In this document: one piece after another, positions 1 through 12,148 of the stretch | How positions within the stretch are numbered: the first letter of the stretch is position 1 | Layout: every line of letters begins with the position of its first letter | Origin: Dictyophora rubrovolvata | Taxonomy: Eukaryota; Basidiomycota; Agaricomycetes; Phallales; Phallaceae | NCBI GenBank assembly: GCA_029959195.1 | Contig: CP114118.1 | Coordinates: forward strand, 1,240,001 to 1,304,000 | DNA: 64,000 bases | Reading direction: 5' to 3' | Position numbers and translations under genes: made by a program | The notes under the pieces: generated by a model | What the model was told of the DNA's origin: nothing | The model's database searches: none | Seen by the model: the letters and a program-made list of their open reading frames with translations, nothing else

Positions 1-1356
1 GTTGACCTTGTTCAAGTCTCCGGGAAATAGGAAGCGTATGCGCATTATCCTAGCTATCGGATTATTCAGTCAATGGTCGGGAAATGGTCTTGTAAGAATG
101 TTCCCTCAAACAAGTTTCACAGAATATGTCCGTCTGACATTGAATCATGAATAAGGTTTCATATTATATAAATCTCGTACTTGAGGCCATTGGAATCCAG
201 GATACTCAGACGAAAATTTGGGTTAATGGTGTATTACAAGTCTGGAACTTGATTGTAGCTGCTGGTCAGTTATTCAAGGATAAAAAAAAATGTATTGATT
301 TTGACGTCCTTATTTCACATAAAAATTTCATCTTCATAGGCGCATCACTTTTAGTCGAACGCGTGGGCCGAAGAGTATTATTTATTACCTCTAATGTGGG
401 GATGCTCATCTGTTTGTCGCTCTTATCTTGTTTTTGTTTACCAAATCTCTCACGTACTATTCTATGTTTCTAGCCTTCGCTATGTGGACGCTCACCACGG
501 CTTTATTCCAGACCCGACATGACGTTGTGGCTGCAAAAGCAACTATGGGAATTTTATTCGCCTTCTATCTCTTTTATGACATGGCATACACACCTATGCT
601 CGTTGGTACGCAATGTTCTTCATTTCTATTGCCAAATAGTCCGGTCATTTCTTTTGTCTTAAGCTTATACCCTTGAAATCTTACCGTTCAGTATCCGTGC
701 CAAGGGATTTTCTTTAATGGTTCGTGCCTCCCGTTTTGGTTTAAAGTACATTGCATATGATGTCACACTCGACTTTTATATTTTAGAACTTACTCGTTTG
801 CGCTGCTTTGGCTTTTAACCAATTCGTTAACCCATGGGCATTGCAAACGCTCGGCTGGAAGTATGTGAGTACGTGCGATTTTTGTATACCTAAATTGTAT
901 ATAACGCTACGGCAAGTATCTCGTTTACGATGGCTGGCTGATGTTTGAGCTATTGTTTGTCCTGCGGTATGTCATTGAGACAAAAGGTAGGCAGATTATT
1001 TTGGACCGTTCCGCAAACCAGACGATCTAGTTACTGGAACTTTTTTTTGCTTAGGTCGGACTCTTGAGGAAACCGCCACACTTTTTGATGGTACACAAGA
1101 AGGCATTGAGCTACACGAGCTCGGAACTATAGCGGCTACACAATCGCTACACTCTCTCAGGAACGAAGGCCTCATTTCGACAGCAGCCCATCCAACCTTT
1201 ACAGGGGCGACTTCTCGTTCAATTGATCTCAAACAAACAATAGATCACACCAGTGATTCTGATATGAAGAAAAATACACAATCTATTGATACTGATTCCC
1301 GAAGCCTTACAATTGATTTGTCTACTTGTGCGCCCTCCGGTGATAAAATACGATAG
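1..1356 (+). CDS. MFS sugar transporter, 3' part (5' end outside window)
   Basis: This is the C-terminal half of a major facilitator superfamily sugar/lactose-permease type transporter, an integral plasma-membrane protein that moves mono- or disaccharides with protons. Visible blocks in order: a segment starting LTLFKSPGNRKRMRII at the window edge; the family loop LLVERVGRRVLF (usual consensus D/ERxGRR); membrane helices near 480-600; the YPLEILPFSIRAKG block near 670-705 that typifies fungal lactose-permease-like carriers; NQFVNPWALQTLGWKYY near 820-870; and the C-terminal signature ETKGRTLEE joined across an intron near 985-1062. At least five short introns interrupt it. The tail after ETKG is Ser/Thr-rich and hydrophilic, ending in a TAG at 1354-1356. 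It is convergent with the alpha-amylase, with 261 bp between stop codons. Substrate specificity cannot be read from the sequence. Confidence 0.88.
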
Positions 1357-1617
1357 CATCCAGAATAATTGGATACTACTATATTTATAATTCTTGTCCT
1401 CTTCCCTTGGTTTATGTGCTTGTTTGCATTAGTAATCATTTGAGTATGTATCTTCTTTATCACCATTTAGATCATATTTTTTATCAATTTCCCTCAGCGG
1501 TCAAATTATTTTGTGACATCGAGTTGTATTCGTATTTGTATCATACATAGTTCAATTCTTATGGGACAGACCGTGTGGCTGCTTTGGCTAAAATATATGT
1601 ACAAGCATTACGTTCAA

Positions 1618-4187
1618 TTACGAGTTTGTACATGTACTAGGCAAAAAGACAATCTGGGTAGTTTCAATCCACACTGCAATTTTTCCGAAGGGACAATGAA
1701 ATCTGCCTTCACCGCTGGCATTCGTACTGACCTCTGGTGAAGTCATCTCGTTCCCAAATACGTTCCGATACCGTTTATGACCGTTCCGCTATTTTGACAG
1801 ATTTTTAAGTAGTTCTTAAATATAACCACAAACTACCTTTCCCGCACGCATGGATACAGTGTGATAACAACCGGAAATGCCTTCGTTTCTGTAAATAGTT
1901 TAACTATCAAAACCTGTATGTAGTTTCATCCCAATTATCAATGTATCGCACCGTGGCTTTTGCTCGTTTGCGTTTGACATCAATACAACACAGCCCGGAT
2001 GGGGACTGTCCACCCCCGTATGTACAAAACCAATACAGTTTGCCAAAGGAGAATGCTTAATGAGATCGATTTGTTCGCCGTGGGTGAAATTTTGTCTCAA
2101 GGAGATGAGTCTCATCAAGATAGGCCCCAAATCCGAGTCGTATAAATCTCCTAGATATAAATCGCCGTGGAATACACAACTATTAATTGTTAGTAAGTGA
2201 AAGAAGCAAATAAAGTTCTCAATGGTATTGCAAGTCTTCGAAAGTCTAACTTACGGAAAACCTTCCTTGCGGAGCAAAATAAGCGCGTATGCATGCGGCC
2301 TGAACCAACTTTCAACCTGAATGATAAATCATGTTATATGTGCATATATATCATGCGATTATGGTATAAAACCTCCCCAACTTTCTAAAGATCGACCAAT
2401 CGCCTAGAAGATCACAAATTAGCCTGAATGCGGGAGGTTATCGCTTGCAGGAAATACCGTGCTAAATAATGGTCATTTTGTTTCACGATCAAAGCAAAAC
2501 ACTTACTCGTGATTATCTACAAATGTTACTGCATCACTTGGCCTGTGTTTAACTAATGTTCCTGAAAATATTTTCCTAAAATCGAATTGATGACCTAGTC
2601 TACTTGCAAGGTGAAAATTTTCATGAAGAGGAACATCGAAAAATGAAGTCTAAGGCAAGAATGGAAATGGGCGTGATACGTATGCATAACGCTTCATCAT
2701 ACCTCTCCCCGAAGAATGCGCATATATTTACGGATTGTTTGATAGCTCGAAAATTTGTGATATGCTTGAAATAGCTCCAGGTGTTGTAAAGCAGCTTACT
2801 TTCCCGACCAGCATTCCGAAACAACGAAGAGATTCTTCGTACACCCACGTGAATGACGAATCTTATTTCACAAATTAGAGGTGAATGGCCTCATCTGATT
2901 TTGATTATGGTTCAACATACAAATTCCAGTAAGAACTTGTAATCGATATGCTTAATTGCATCGAACCGTAGTCCGCTACAAGTTGTCGTCTGGGAGATGT
3001 GATGAGAGGGAAACAAAACCTAGGCTTAGCATTACAATGTAAGGACTAGCCTTTAAGATCCAGGACCCCCACGATAAGAGATCCTTTTGCACCTCCGGAT
3101 GTCTGTGATCAATCTATAATCGAGATCGATTGCAGGTCTCACTTGACATTTTTTTATGTGACATACATCCGCACCTCACGGTCTATTATAGCAGAATGCG
3201 CCTATCATGAGAGCGAATCATACATACCGAGCAAAAAGTCGTAATTTCCAAATTCCTTGTCTACACGTTTTGACCAACCTTCATGTCCCCCACCGGTTAT
3301 TTTGAATATCCCGTCGGATCGTGTGCGATTGTCATAATCAACGCCTTCATGTAGCAGAAGTTACTCTTAATTGGAATTATACCTCGCCAGTATGCCCGCA
3401 TACCTGTGAAATGTTCCTGTGTCCATTTAAATTCACTATACTTATTTGGTTTAATGGGTCGGTCTTGTCGAGACGAACAGACAGAACTACTTGACCCTCA
3501 CGACCAGGGAACTCAAAACGTGTCCAGCCCTTATTATCATTTAACTTTTGTTGAAAAAGAACGTGGGAATTAAATTATACTTCAATATCTTCGACAGGAC
3601 CTATTTCAAGATTTCGGTTTTGAGGATCAACGCGAACGGCAGAGAACGTTTCTGTCTGGTCTGCTCCCAGCTTATGCTGATCTAAGTCAGTGATTGTCAA
3701 GAAAAGAGATTCAGCAGTCACATTGAGTACTGCATCAACAATAACTCCTATTCCGTGAACTTTGGCTGTGGAGCAAGCAGAAATCAACTGCTCTTTTGTC
3801 CCCCATCTGGTGGCTCTTCCTTCCTTTTGATCGAATTCACCAAGATCCCACTACGGAAAAACCCTTGATGTGGGCTAAAAATTCTAAGGTGAGTTTATAT
3901 GTCTTACCAAATCATACGCATCGTAGCCCCTTCCTTCCTGCCAAAAAGAGCGCAAAGAACCAACTCCTGAGAAGATTTGAGCAATCCTCCGCTTGTTATA
4001 CACTCACCTTTGTCGTAGCTTTGTTGGGAGGAGGAAGCCAGACATGGCTAAAGCCCATTTGCGCCAAGTTAGGGATTTCCTGTTCGAATATTTGCCACCA
4101 TGTTTTGGTATCATTACCCTGACTGTTCCAATCGAAAAACTGTAACTGCGAGAAATTACCGTTTGGCGTTGAAGAAGTGTTTTTCAA
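1618..4187 (-). CDS. GH13 alpha-amylase (cytosolic GH13_5-like), multi-exon
   Basis: Alpha-amylase that hydrolyses internal alpha-1,4-glucosidic bonds. No signal peptide is visible and the blocks match the intracellular calcium-dependent GH13_5 type. Blocks from the 5' side: LQFFDWNSQGNDTKTWW (4150-4100), GFSHVWLPPPNKA, GYDAYDLWDLGEFDQKEG, GVIVDAVLN followed by HKLGAD after an intron (region I, near 3720), ETFSAVRVDPQNRN, GIFKITGGGHEGWSKRVDKE (3310-3250), the IDHRHPEV block (near 3100), GLRFDAIKHIDYKF (region II with the nucleophile Asp, near 2960), LFVVSECWSGK (region III Glu, near 2830), FDVPLHENFHLASR (near 2640), TFVDNH (region IV, near 2525), HAYALILLRKEGFP, and a C-terminal beta domain ending FHCPFGKIAVWIE. 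The first exon is unresolved, so the 5' limit is approximate. The junction after TFVDNH lacks a clean canonical splice pair and should be checked for damage. Confidence 0.85.
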
Positions 4188-4378
4188 TAGACAACTATAA
4201 ACTTCACCATAAGGGGTTTTCCTTTTGGAACACCTAACTCTGCGGTTGATACCGAGGTCCTAGGTAATGTGATATAGTCTATGACCCGTTGCCAAACCAT
4301 CAAAATACTCCTTTGCGAAAGTCCTCGGAGTCAAGTCTGAGTCCGAACTTGAAGGTCAAGTTGGTGTGACCAACACAG

Positions 4379-4409
4379 TCACTAGCTAGTCACTAGTCAC
4401 TAGTCACTC
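4379..4409. repeat. short tandem repeat, unit tagtcacta-like
   Basis: The tetranucleotide-rich string built on GTCACTAG repeats about four times with small gaps. A looser relative (GTCAGTACTAGTCAGTGG) occurs near 8097. No function is apparent; it lies upstream of the amylase gene. Confidence 0.5.
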
Positions 4410-5504
4410 GGCACTCTTTAAGCTCTGCCTCATTATTTTAATGATTTGAGGAATCGAAACCTCCGCATATACCCTCCGGATACATACACTTAGGAAATTT
4501 ATATTCTTCATCCGGATAGTTGTTGTTATTGTAAGTCAAAACAGTACACTGGTTGCGGAATCCAATTTTAAATATCGAAGTAGAAGACGCGGTACGCTAT
4601 CCCGTCTGTCTACAAGTGCCACAAACATCTAACATTCACACAAAATTCCCAAGAAATTATTTTTAGTCTGAAAAATTGACGGTTTTATGATTTCTCCCTC
4701 CAATCATATCTATATTTATAAAATATCTTCGAGAATTTTGAAATGATCGGAAATGTCACCGATCGAGATCTCTCCAGATAATGTCTGCCAATTCAACATT
4801 GTCTCAGCAATCCGATTTTGACTTAATGATTCAACGGCCCGGGGTTTATAGTTCAAGCTTCGAGATCGATAACTAGCAAGAAGGCACGCTCATACATAGG
4901 AGCGCGCGATCGTATGTCTATTCTCAATTCAAAATATAGTAAAAAGAGCCCTCAGCGAGAAAAATGATTATCCTGGACGCTTTTCGGCGTCTGACAATCG
5001 AAAACCTATTTCACATCGCCGCTGATGCCAATTGCGGTAGTCAACACGTGCAAATTTTTGGCTGCTGCACATTTGAAGGTAAGTAAGACAATGATTAAAT
5101 TTAAGGGAAACATACTCACCACACACTGCACCTAAATCGTTTAACCTGATTGAGTTGGTGGCGTTTGGCGCTGCTCTCATAGGAGAACCGAGCGTGACTC
5201 AAGAATCTTTTAGGTCTTTGTTATAATGGTGAGCGATCACCCTCACCATGCGATGCATTCAAATTTTGCCGTCAATTGCTGTCTAGTGACAGGTATTTGA
5301 CTCGCCAGTTTTTTCTTCTGAGATGAGCTCGGGACGGCATTCAGGTAATCAAATTCGTCTGTCATGGGTAGTCGTCTATACGAATGGACAAGCTCAAGTG
5401 TGTTTGAATTTGAGTCGTTTTGAAAGGAAACACGAGAGTAGTCCGAATATTCAGTAAGCTGGGAGATAAAGGTTAATATCAAGAACATGAGGACAGTGGA
5501 CAGG

Positions 5505-5954
5505 CTAAAAGGTAACCTGAGTGACCTGGGGCGGATAACGTGATATTCCTTCTTCTGCGTAGACTGAGGAGGTTTCTTCATAATGTTCTATAGCCGAGTA
5601 AGGGGAAAATTCAGAGTTACTGATAGGGCTCATTTGTGATGTCGGTGTCCCAGTGGTACTGTTGTACGACAGAAAATGCTCGGATGATGGATATGCCACT
5701 GAGAAAACCCCCAACAGTAAAGCATCAGAACAAGGAAAGCGAGCCTTGTCAAGAATACTGACCGTAAGAGCCGGTGCCATAATGGTGAGCTAGAGTTGTA
5801 TTGTCCGGCGGTACTACGGTAGTAGGCTCTCGGGAACCTAGTGTTTATCAGGCGCGCCGAAAGATTGAAATACCAATTACCTACACTGTTGATTTGACGG
5901 TTGTTCGGTTCTCCAATACTGGTCTGTAGCATCACATCCTGTTTGGAAGTTCAT
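5505..5954 (-). CDS. small hypothetical protein, three exons, 112 residues
   Basis: I do not recognise this protein. A model with exons 5954-5885, 5837-5763 and 5698-5505 stays open across two GT-AG introns of 47 and 64 nt, starts MNFQTGCDATDQYW and ends PPQVTQVTF before a TAG. Total coding length is 339 nt, exactly 113 codons. Composition is rich in Ser, Thr, Tyr and Pro, with no membrane segment, signal peptide or known motif. A second open frame directly downstream (5581-5243, minus) contains one hydrophobic stretch, PFSLSTVLMFLILTFISQL; a different splice choice could join it, but I found no good donor-acceptor pair. It could also be the N-terminal part of a larger regulator. The evidence is limited to consistent splice frames. 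Confidence 0.35.
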
Positions 5955-8226
5955 TGGGGCAGGCTGAAGCACGGGATTGGAACTGCTAGTTGTCGAGGAT
6001 GAGATGATAAAAACCGAGCATAAATTTGGAACGGGTGGACGTCACTACTACTCTTTGAAATATCAGAAATAAAAGAGAGAGGATCCGGAAGGAGAGTATC
6101 TCGTGCGTCTATAACCCTTTGGCTTTTGAGTTGGTACTTGGAATTAAATAGCTAGATAAAGTTAAAATAAGTGATCAACCGTCGATGACGGATTTTGACA
6201 ACGTCTTTTGTATATGGCTTGGTAATGGTAAAGTCAGGCAATCACCCCTAAGATAGTGTTGGGATACATTAATAAGTTCCCAATATCAGTCTGATCCAGG
6301 CGGAGCACGCATTATAATTTGTAACTCCCGATGCTTGTAATTCAAGTGATATTTGGGAGACATGTTAAGTAATTAATTGATAAGAACCAAATATAATTTC
6401 TCATACGAAAAATAAAATTTGAGCCAAAAAGGAAAGCGTTAGTAGAACTAAAATCCTTAGGTCCACAGGCATTCATTATATGTAGGTCCAGGTGCCACAA
6501 TAGACCGTAAGGATGTTTCAATGATTTCTCACTTATGCAAGCATTTTCCTTTATTAGAAAAATTCCAGAGGTTCCCGTCCTGTCAAATAAAGGTAGCGAG
6601 ATTTAAAAGGCCGCTCAACCCTAGAAATAACATGATGTTAATTTCATGTGTTCCTATATCAGTACCATGTAGGCCTGTGACTTGATTGAAGTTGTAGCTC
6701 GAATTTCGACCCTGCAAACGATTTGACCCTATGAACGTAATATCGTGTACCTAACGCGCCGGCTTCAAATTTTGCGGATTTCGGTGTTTTGACTGAGGAA
6801 ACTGCCGGTCTTGTAATCAGTAATTTCTATATATATAACCATTTTCATTTTTTGGTATTTGAGATAATTTTTGGAGTGATTTATTTGAGTGCGGATTTCC
6901 CTGAAAGATAACATGGTGTCTGAACCCATAATGGTAAGGGATAGAGATCCCGTTGCATATGGAATCACCGCTTGCTCACATATATAACATAAAGACTCTT
7001 CCTGTCCAATTTGAAACATAATTATCGAGCAGACTTACATTGATTTAGAGATAAAGATGTTCTACCAAAAGTATATATATATAACCGTGAATGAGAAAGA
7101 AAGAATAAAAAGAAACCCGTCATGTTTAAACAATGACAGCAGGGAGTACAGATAAGACGGATACACTCACAACAGACAGGAGTGCACGAAGGACAATGGA
7201 CGTTTTAATCCTAGTAAAGGGATAGAAAAAAAGAGGGACTCACTGAAAACTCCCCCCTGCCCCAGGAGCAGAAGTGAACCACACGAAGACGAATTGACGG
7301 TTACCAGTACTCAGTTGAGAGCTCAGACAACCACTGGCGTTCCAACATAAGACCAACACGTTCAAAGCGAAATTTGAATTGTTTGACAGAACTGCCGATG
7401 CGTTTGTAAACGCGTACAATTGGAAGAAAAAAGAAGTCTTGATGGATGATGGACAATGATGGATGTCGATGTTAGTGGTGATGTTGTTGACCGAAGCGAC
7501 GGTGCATGGTTGGAGTTACCTCCAATTGAAAAATGACTCAACAGTGACTTAGAAAGAAGAAGATGGGGAGAAGCGAACGCGAAGTCAAGATGGTAAGGAT
7601 TAACACGAACGTCCGACGCGTCAACGCGGTCAACAGCTCTTGGCAGACAGCTGCAGGTCAATACGTTTGATTTCAAATTGTCGCTTCGAAGTTGGTTTTC
7701 AAGACGAGCTTAAAGAGATGCTCAAATGTAATTGTAGTGAATGTGTCTGTTGAAAAGAAAGCACCGAAAATGTCAGACTCTTGGCAAATAAGGAAATCTT
7801 CTCCGCGCTCCAAAAATTAAAATTGTTATATATGGAAATCACTAAACACAAGACCGGCAACTGCCTGAGTTAAAACTCCGAAATCCGCAATATGTATGTA
7901 GTAATCTGAAGCGACGGCAGGAGTTAAACGGGATCAGTCTATTCCAAAGCCACCCGACGTCTTAAACGACCTTGAAACGGCCTACTCTAATATCCCGTGA
8001 AATATATGTATCATGCCAGACCAACCAGAGACCATCCACACTGTGCGATTGGCAACTTCAACATGAGTAACAAAACTTTTCATTGTCAATCAGTAGTCAG
8101 TACTAGTCAGTGGTCACCGGTTACCGGTCACTATTTCAAAATGTGTGGGATATTTTTTCCGGAGCAGTGAAGAAATCTTTTTTTCATAAACAATTGAAAT
8201 GAAAACGTAAGTTTACATCTTTACAG
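5955..8226. other. 2.3 kb stretch without a supported gene
   Basis: AT-rich sequence with stops in all frames at short intervals. Open frames here (for example 7676-7362 minus and 7019-6765 minus) start at non-ATG codons, have low-complexity composition and show no family motif. It may hold the promoter of the small gene at 5.95 kb and the 3' UTR of the glutaredoxin gene. Confidence 0.5.
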
Positions 8227-9106
8227 CTAGGCTTTCAAAAGTGCTTCAAACTCTCCTGTTTCAACCGCCTCTTGTATTATATCCAACCCTCCAATGAATT
8301 CACCATCTACGATTAGCTGCGGGAACGTGGGCCAGTTGTTCAAAGTCTTAAGACCTAGGTGCCATTCCATATTAGAAAAATGCATGCGGGACAAGTACTA
8401 TGATTCAGAATAATAACCTTGCCTCACAGGTTCATCTTGAAGAATGTCGAAATGTGTAAACTCAACGTCGTGATTTCGCAAGATCGACACCGTTTGACGA
8501 GAAAAGCCACAGCGTGGAGCATCGGGGCTTCCTTTCATAAACAATACAACTCGACTCTGTTGCATAATCTTTCTCATACGTTTCACAAGTTCTTCTTCAC
8601 TTTCTTTTTCCATGGGTACTTCTGGAGAACGATTAGTTTGAGCCTGCCCTGACGCATTTGGATGGCCATGCTTGGCCAATGCGTTGGTGAGACCTGGTGC
8701 ATCCGCACCATTTATACGAGAAAGTAGCGTGTGGCCCTGAATAAAATGAGCGACATTCAGCTATAGCAGAGTTTTGGATAGCAAACCCTTAAGATGATGA
8801 ATGATGGAACAGCCTCAATTTCGAACGACTCTGATATGTCTTGTAAAGTGTCAGCCTCGACCTTTTGAATTAAGCATCAAAGCACAGGTCGGCTACAAAA
8901 ATATCCTTTCGTACTTGTAATACTAGGACATCGGGCCATCTTCGGGCCAGTTCCAAGACTACCTGATTCATTTGTTGACAGGGCTCAGCCCATGCTGCCC
9001 AGAAGTTGATTAACGATATTCGTTTCAAGTCTTTCGAGAGTAAATCTTGAAAGTGCTGGGGAGATTCCACATTGAAAAGATTTGCAGGAGCTGGAACAGT
9101 AACCAT
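8227..9106 (-). CDS. GRX4: monothiol glutaredoxin, Grx3/Grx4 (PICOT) type
   Basis: Cytosolic/nuclear multidomain monothiol glutaredoxin. In fungi these bind a [2Fe-2S] cluster with glutathione, deliver iron-sulfur clusters and report iron status to transcription factors. Exons 9106-8915, 8861-8787, 8736-8418 and 8354-8227 give an in-frame protein of 237 residues, close to the yeast length (about 244). Residues 1-90 form a thioredoxin-like domain with WAEPC at the usual active-site position and [12 protein letters not shown] around it. A linker rich in charged residues follows, then a glutaredoxin domain with [17 protein letters not shown] (CGFS active site), [16 protein letters not shown] and the C-terminal [11 protein letters not shown]. 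Start ATG is supported by [15 protein letters not shown] leading straight into the Trx fold. It lies 142 bp downstream of Ku70 on the same strand. Confidence 0.93.
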
Positions 9107-9248
9107 CCGAGATTTTTGAGGTGCTGTCGATGTAGCAGTGATGATGAATATAATGAGATTAAGGCAAGATTAAGGACTGTGCTACCAAGTTATGACAAAG
9201 CACACGATCTAAGCGATTATCACACTTTCCCAGCCTCAGTTTGTCACC

Positions 9249-12148
9249 ATCAATTATTTCGAAACCATTCTTCCACACGTTCTACCAGTTCCATTTTCTT
9301 TCCCATTGTCGACTTGCCTTTTTCTTTCAAGAAGTCCTGGAACAATGTCATATTCCATCAGTACTTTAGAAATCGAATAAAGTTGAACAAGAACCTTCAG
9401 CTGATCTACTTTGAACTATATAAACAGACAACAAGCTGAGGCTATACATGGTCGAAACAGGAGACACTGTACTTACCTTTCCCAAAGTGCCTGTGCGCCA
9501 CTTGCTTCTCATGCAGCCTTCATCGACTTCGGTATCCTAGGACAGTAGACTTTACATTACGAAAGAAAAATTAGGGCGGACATTTACCTGTGCACTATGT
9601 TTACGTTTGGTACCAGAGACTACCTTCACATCATAGATCGCCTCTTCTTCTTTCAAGACCTGTTTCCATTTCTTCATCGAATCCCCTGCGCGCTATGCAA
9701 GAGAAAATGAATCAGCTCGGGGGGCTCTTTCCATAAAGATGTCATTTATTCTCACCCTATGCATCGGGTCATAGCGGGGTGCGCTGAGATCATTGAATTG
9801 CGTGGCATCATACTTCTCTTGGAACGCTCTAGCTTCTAATTGGCTCCAAAATAACGCCAACGCTGTGGGCACAAGAGATGAGTAAGGCGAGATTACGGTG
9901 GATTGAACAACCAACCAGGATTCGGATAGTTGTCTGGCTGATATGACCCATTTTTCATTGTGAGTCGATCAATCCAAGCACGTGCGGCCTCGGTTAGTTC
10001 ATCGTTTGCTAAAGTATTCGTGAACGTTAGAAAACCCATGCTCAAATACAAACATGGCCCTCGTCACCCTTTCGTGCATCTTCTATCGGAGCTCCCCGAA
10101 TGTCGTCTGCATATGGCAAAGGCTGTAAATGAAACCCGGCCGGATCAAGCTGGCTACGATCATCTCCAACATTCTCGTTCTGTAGATAAGAATGGGTCAA
10201 AATGGAAAATCCGCTACGTGGAACAGAGCAACCTGAGGTATTAATGCGTAGAACATGGGTGCACTATTGCGTCTCGCTATACCCATCACAAGACCTATTT
10301 TATCCTTGACTAGCATACTTTTAAGCAGGGCGTTGAAGGTTCTAACACTTCCAGAAAATGCCTGGAAACTTCAGTTGGCTGAGGAAGTCCAGAAAAAGGC
10401 ATATTGACGTACGGCTTCATCGGGATAGATAAACATAGAATGCTTGATGTTGTCTTCGAATGCCAATTCAGAACTGTCTTTGAATCCCAAAAGTCTTAAT
10501 CCTGAATTAAAATAGACATGGCATCCATTCATTACTGTGAATCTGCAAACATACCAGGCTCAAGGTCAAGGGTGCGGAAGGATTTGACATCATCTGCAGT
10601 GAAGAAAACCTACGCCATCGTTTATTTTAATAAAACGAAATAATAGCACTGGTTTGATATTACTCGATTTTTCACACCAGTACACGTAGCGTTGGTGGCT
10701 TCACCCGTCGAGCCTAACGTCATTCCGAACACAATACGGCTTTTTTCATATTCTTTCTGAAACACCTTGAAACGTGAAAGAAGAGATATTTGCCTTGTGC
10801 CTTGAGGATGAAAGAAAGGATTGCATTACCGCATCATAATAGACGACTTTACTTTTGACTTCTTCCATGGTCCTACCTGTTGTGAAATATTTATACCCCG
10901 GTTTTGGTTGCTGAGTGACCAAGCCATAGCTACACATCGTTAGTAATCGTTATCGTTGTAGGTGGCAGGATCCGGGAGAGACATGTACCCTTTAATGCCT
11001 ATAGAGAAATCATCTGCCAGATGCAATGGAACACTGAAAATGGCTCGCTTTGGTAACTCTCGAATTTTCATTTCTTGAACTAAGGAATTCAGCTCAGTAA
11101 TAATGTCAGGCCGCTGTTCGTCGACACCACCCTGAGCCGCATCTTCAGGAGGAAGAACTTGCTAGTTGCTAGAGCATTGGTTAAATCGATGGGATGGTTT
11201 CTAAAAGCTTACATCCCAAAATTTAGAGCGATCGAATGTCTTGCCTACACGCTGAATGAAGAAGGGTGTAATAATTATACCACTGGCCGACAGGTCCTAG
11301 TATAAAAGAATAAGAAAGGGTAGAAAATCAAAACGTGGGTGACGCACGTCAAATGTGGTTTGAGCAGTTTTGAGAAACTGAGGGCTAGCTGGATGGGGAT
11401 CATCCTCATCGGTGACCAAAAAGATTCGCTTCAAACCACTTTTTGGAGCACTGTACAAATAAAGTATTTTAATAAATTCAATAATTCGTCACAAAACATA
11501 CCCATCTCTGAACAACCAATTGCATGACGTGAATACGTCGCCGATAGGTGTGCAGCCTTTGTTTGGTAGTAATGCTTTTTCCGTCTTTTCGGGATGGTTT
11601 TTGAGATCTAAATTAATGTGAGCCACCGGTTAAACCAAGCTGGAAAAACAAGTACTATATATTAAAGCAGAGAGTTGTTGAATGCTTTCAGCATTCATTT
11701 GAGTGATGTTTTGATATACAGAACAATATTTCTTGATTTCGGCCCCTTCCCTTCCTCCTTCTGATTCTTCCCCCTGGCATATTGGTTTTGAAATAAATCA
11801 AATGAATACTCTTAAGTATCGAAAGTGTTCATACCGTATTATAAAATATTATGCCGACTGAGTCATTCGGAGACGTGATGACCTTACGTTTTTGAAGTTG
11901 TACAGCGATCTCAAGAACCGACTGAAAATAACTCTCCTTTTGGTCATGATCATCGGTGTTCTTTGCGCTCATTGTCATTGAGTTAGAAGCATCGATACAG
12001 AACAATAAGATGTCTCTTCCTTGAAAATCCTACGAGCAAGAAAATTAGGTTCAAAGTGACGTTAATCGAATCATATTCTAACAAAGGCATTGTCTAATTC
12101 TTCTTCCGCGTAATCATCCAATGTGTTCCAGTCTTCAAAGTGAGTCAT
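9249..12148 (-). CDS. KU70: Ku70, DNA-end-binding subunit of the Ku heterodimer
   Basis: Ku70 with Ku80 binds double-strand DNA ends to start non-homologous end joining and acts at telomeres. The first exon begins MTHFEDWNTLDDYAEEEL at 12148; the acidic N-terminus is typical. Then come the vWA domain (GRDILLFCIDASNSMTMS, NDSVGIIFYNT, GLKRIFLVTDEDDPH near 11430, SGIIITPFFIQRVGKTFD near 11270), the Ku core (YGLVTQQPKPGYKYF near 10930, VIFFTADDVKSFRTLDLEPG near 10600, a block like RRNSAPMFYALIPQ near 10230) and a C-terminal SAP DNA-binding domain (LGKFKVDQLKDFLKEKG split by an intron, ending VEEWFRNN). About a dozen short introns are present. No break was seen in the parts I read. The C-terminal SAP domain is what separates Ku70 from Ku80. 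Confidence 0.92.

Noticed and set aside
5243-5581. Frame with a hydrophobic stretch, considered as part of an alpha-glucan synthase next to the amylase
   Set aside because: No glucan synthase motif is present; the frame has no good splice link upstream and its resemblance rests on composition only.
7362-7676. Open frame on the minus strand in the gene-poor stretch
   Set aside because: Starts at TTG, Ser/His-rich low-complexity text, no splice context or family match.
9047-9439. 130-codon open frame on the plus strand
   Set aside because: Antisense to the Ku70 3' exons and the start of the glutaredoxin gene, both of which are well supported.
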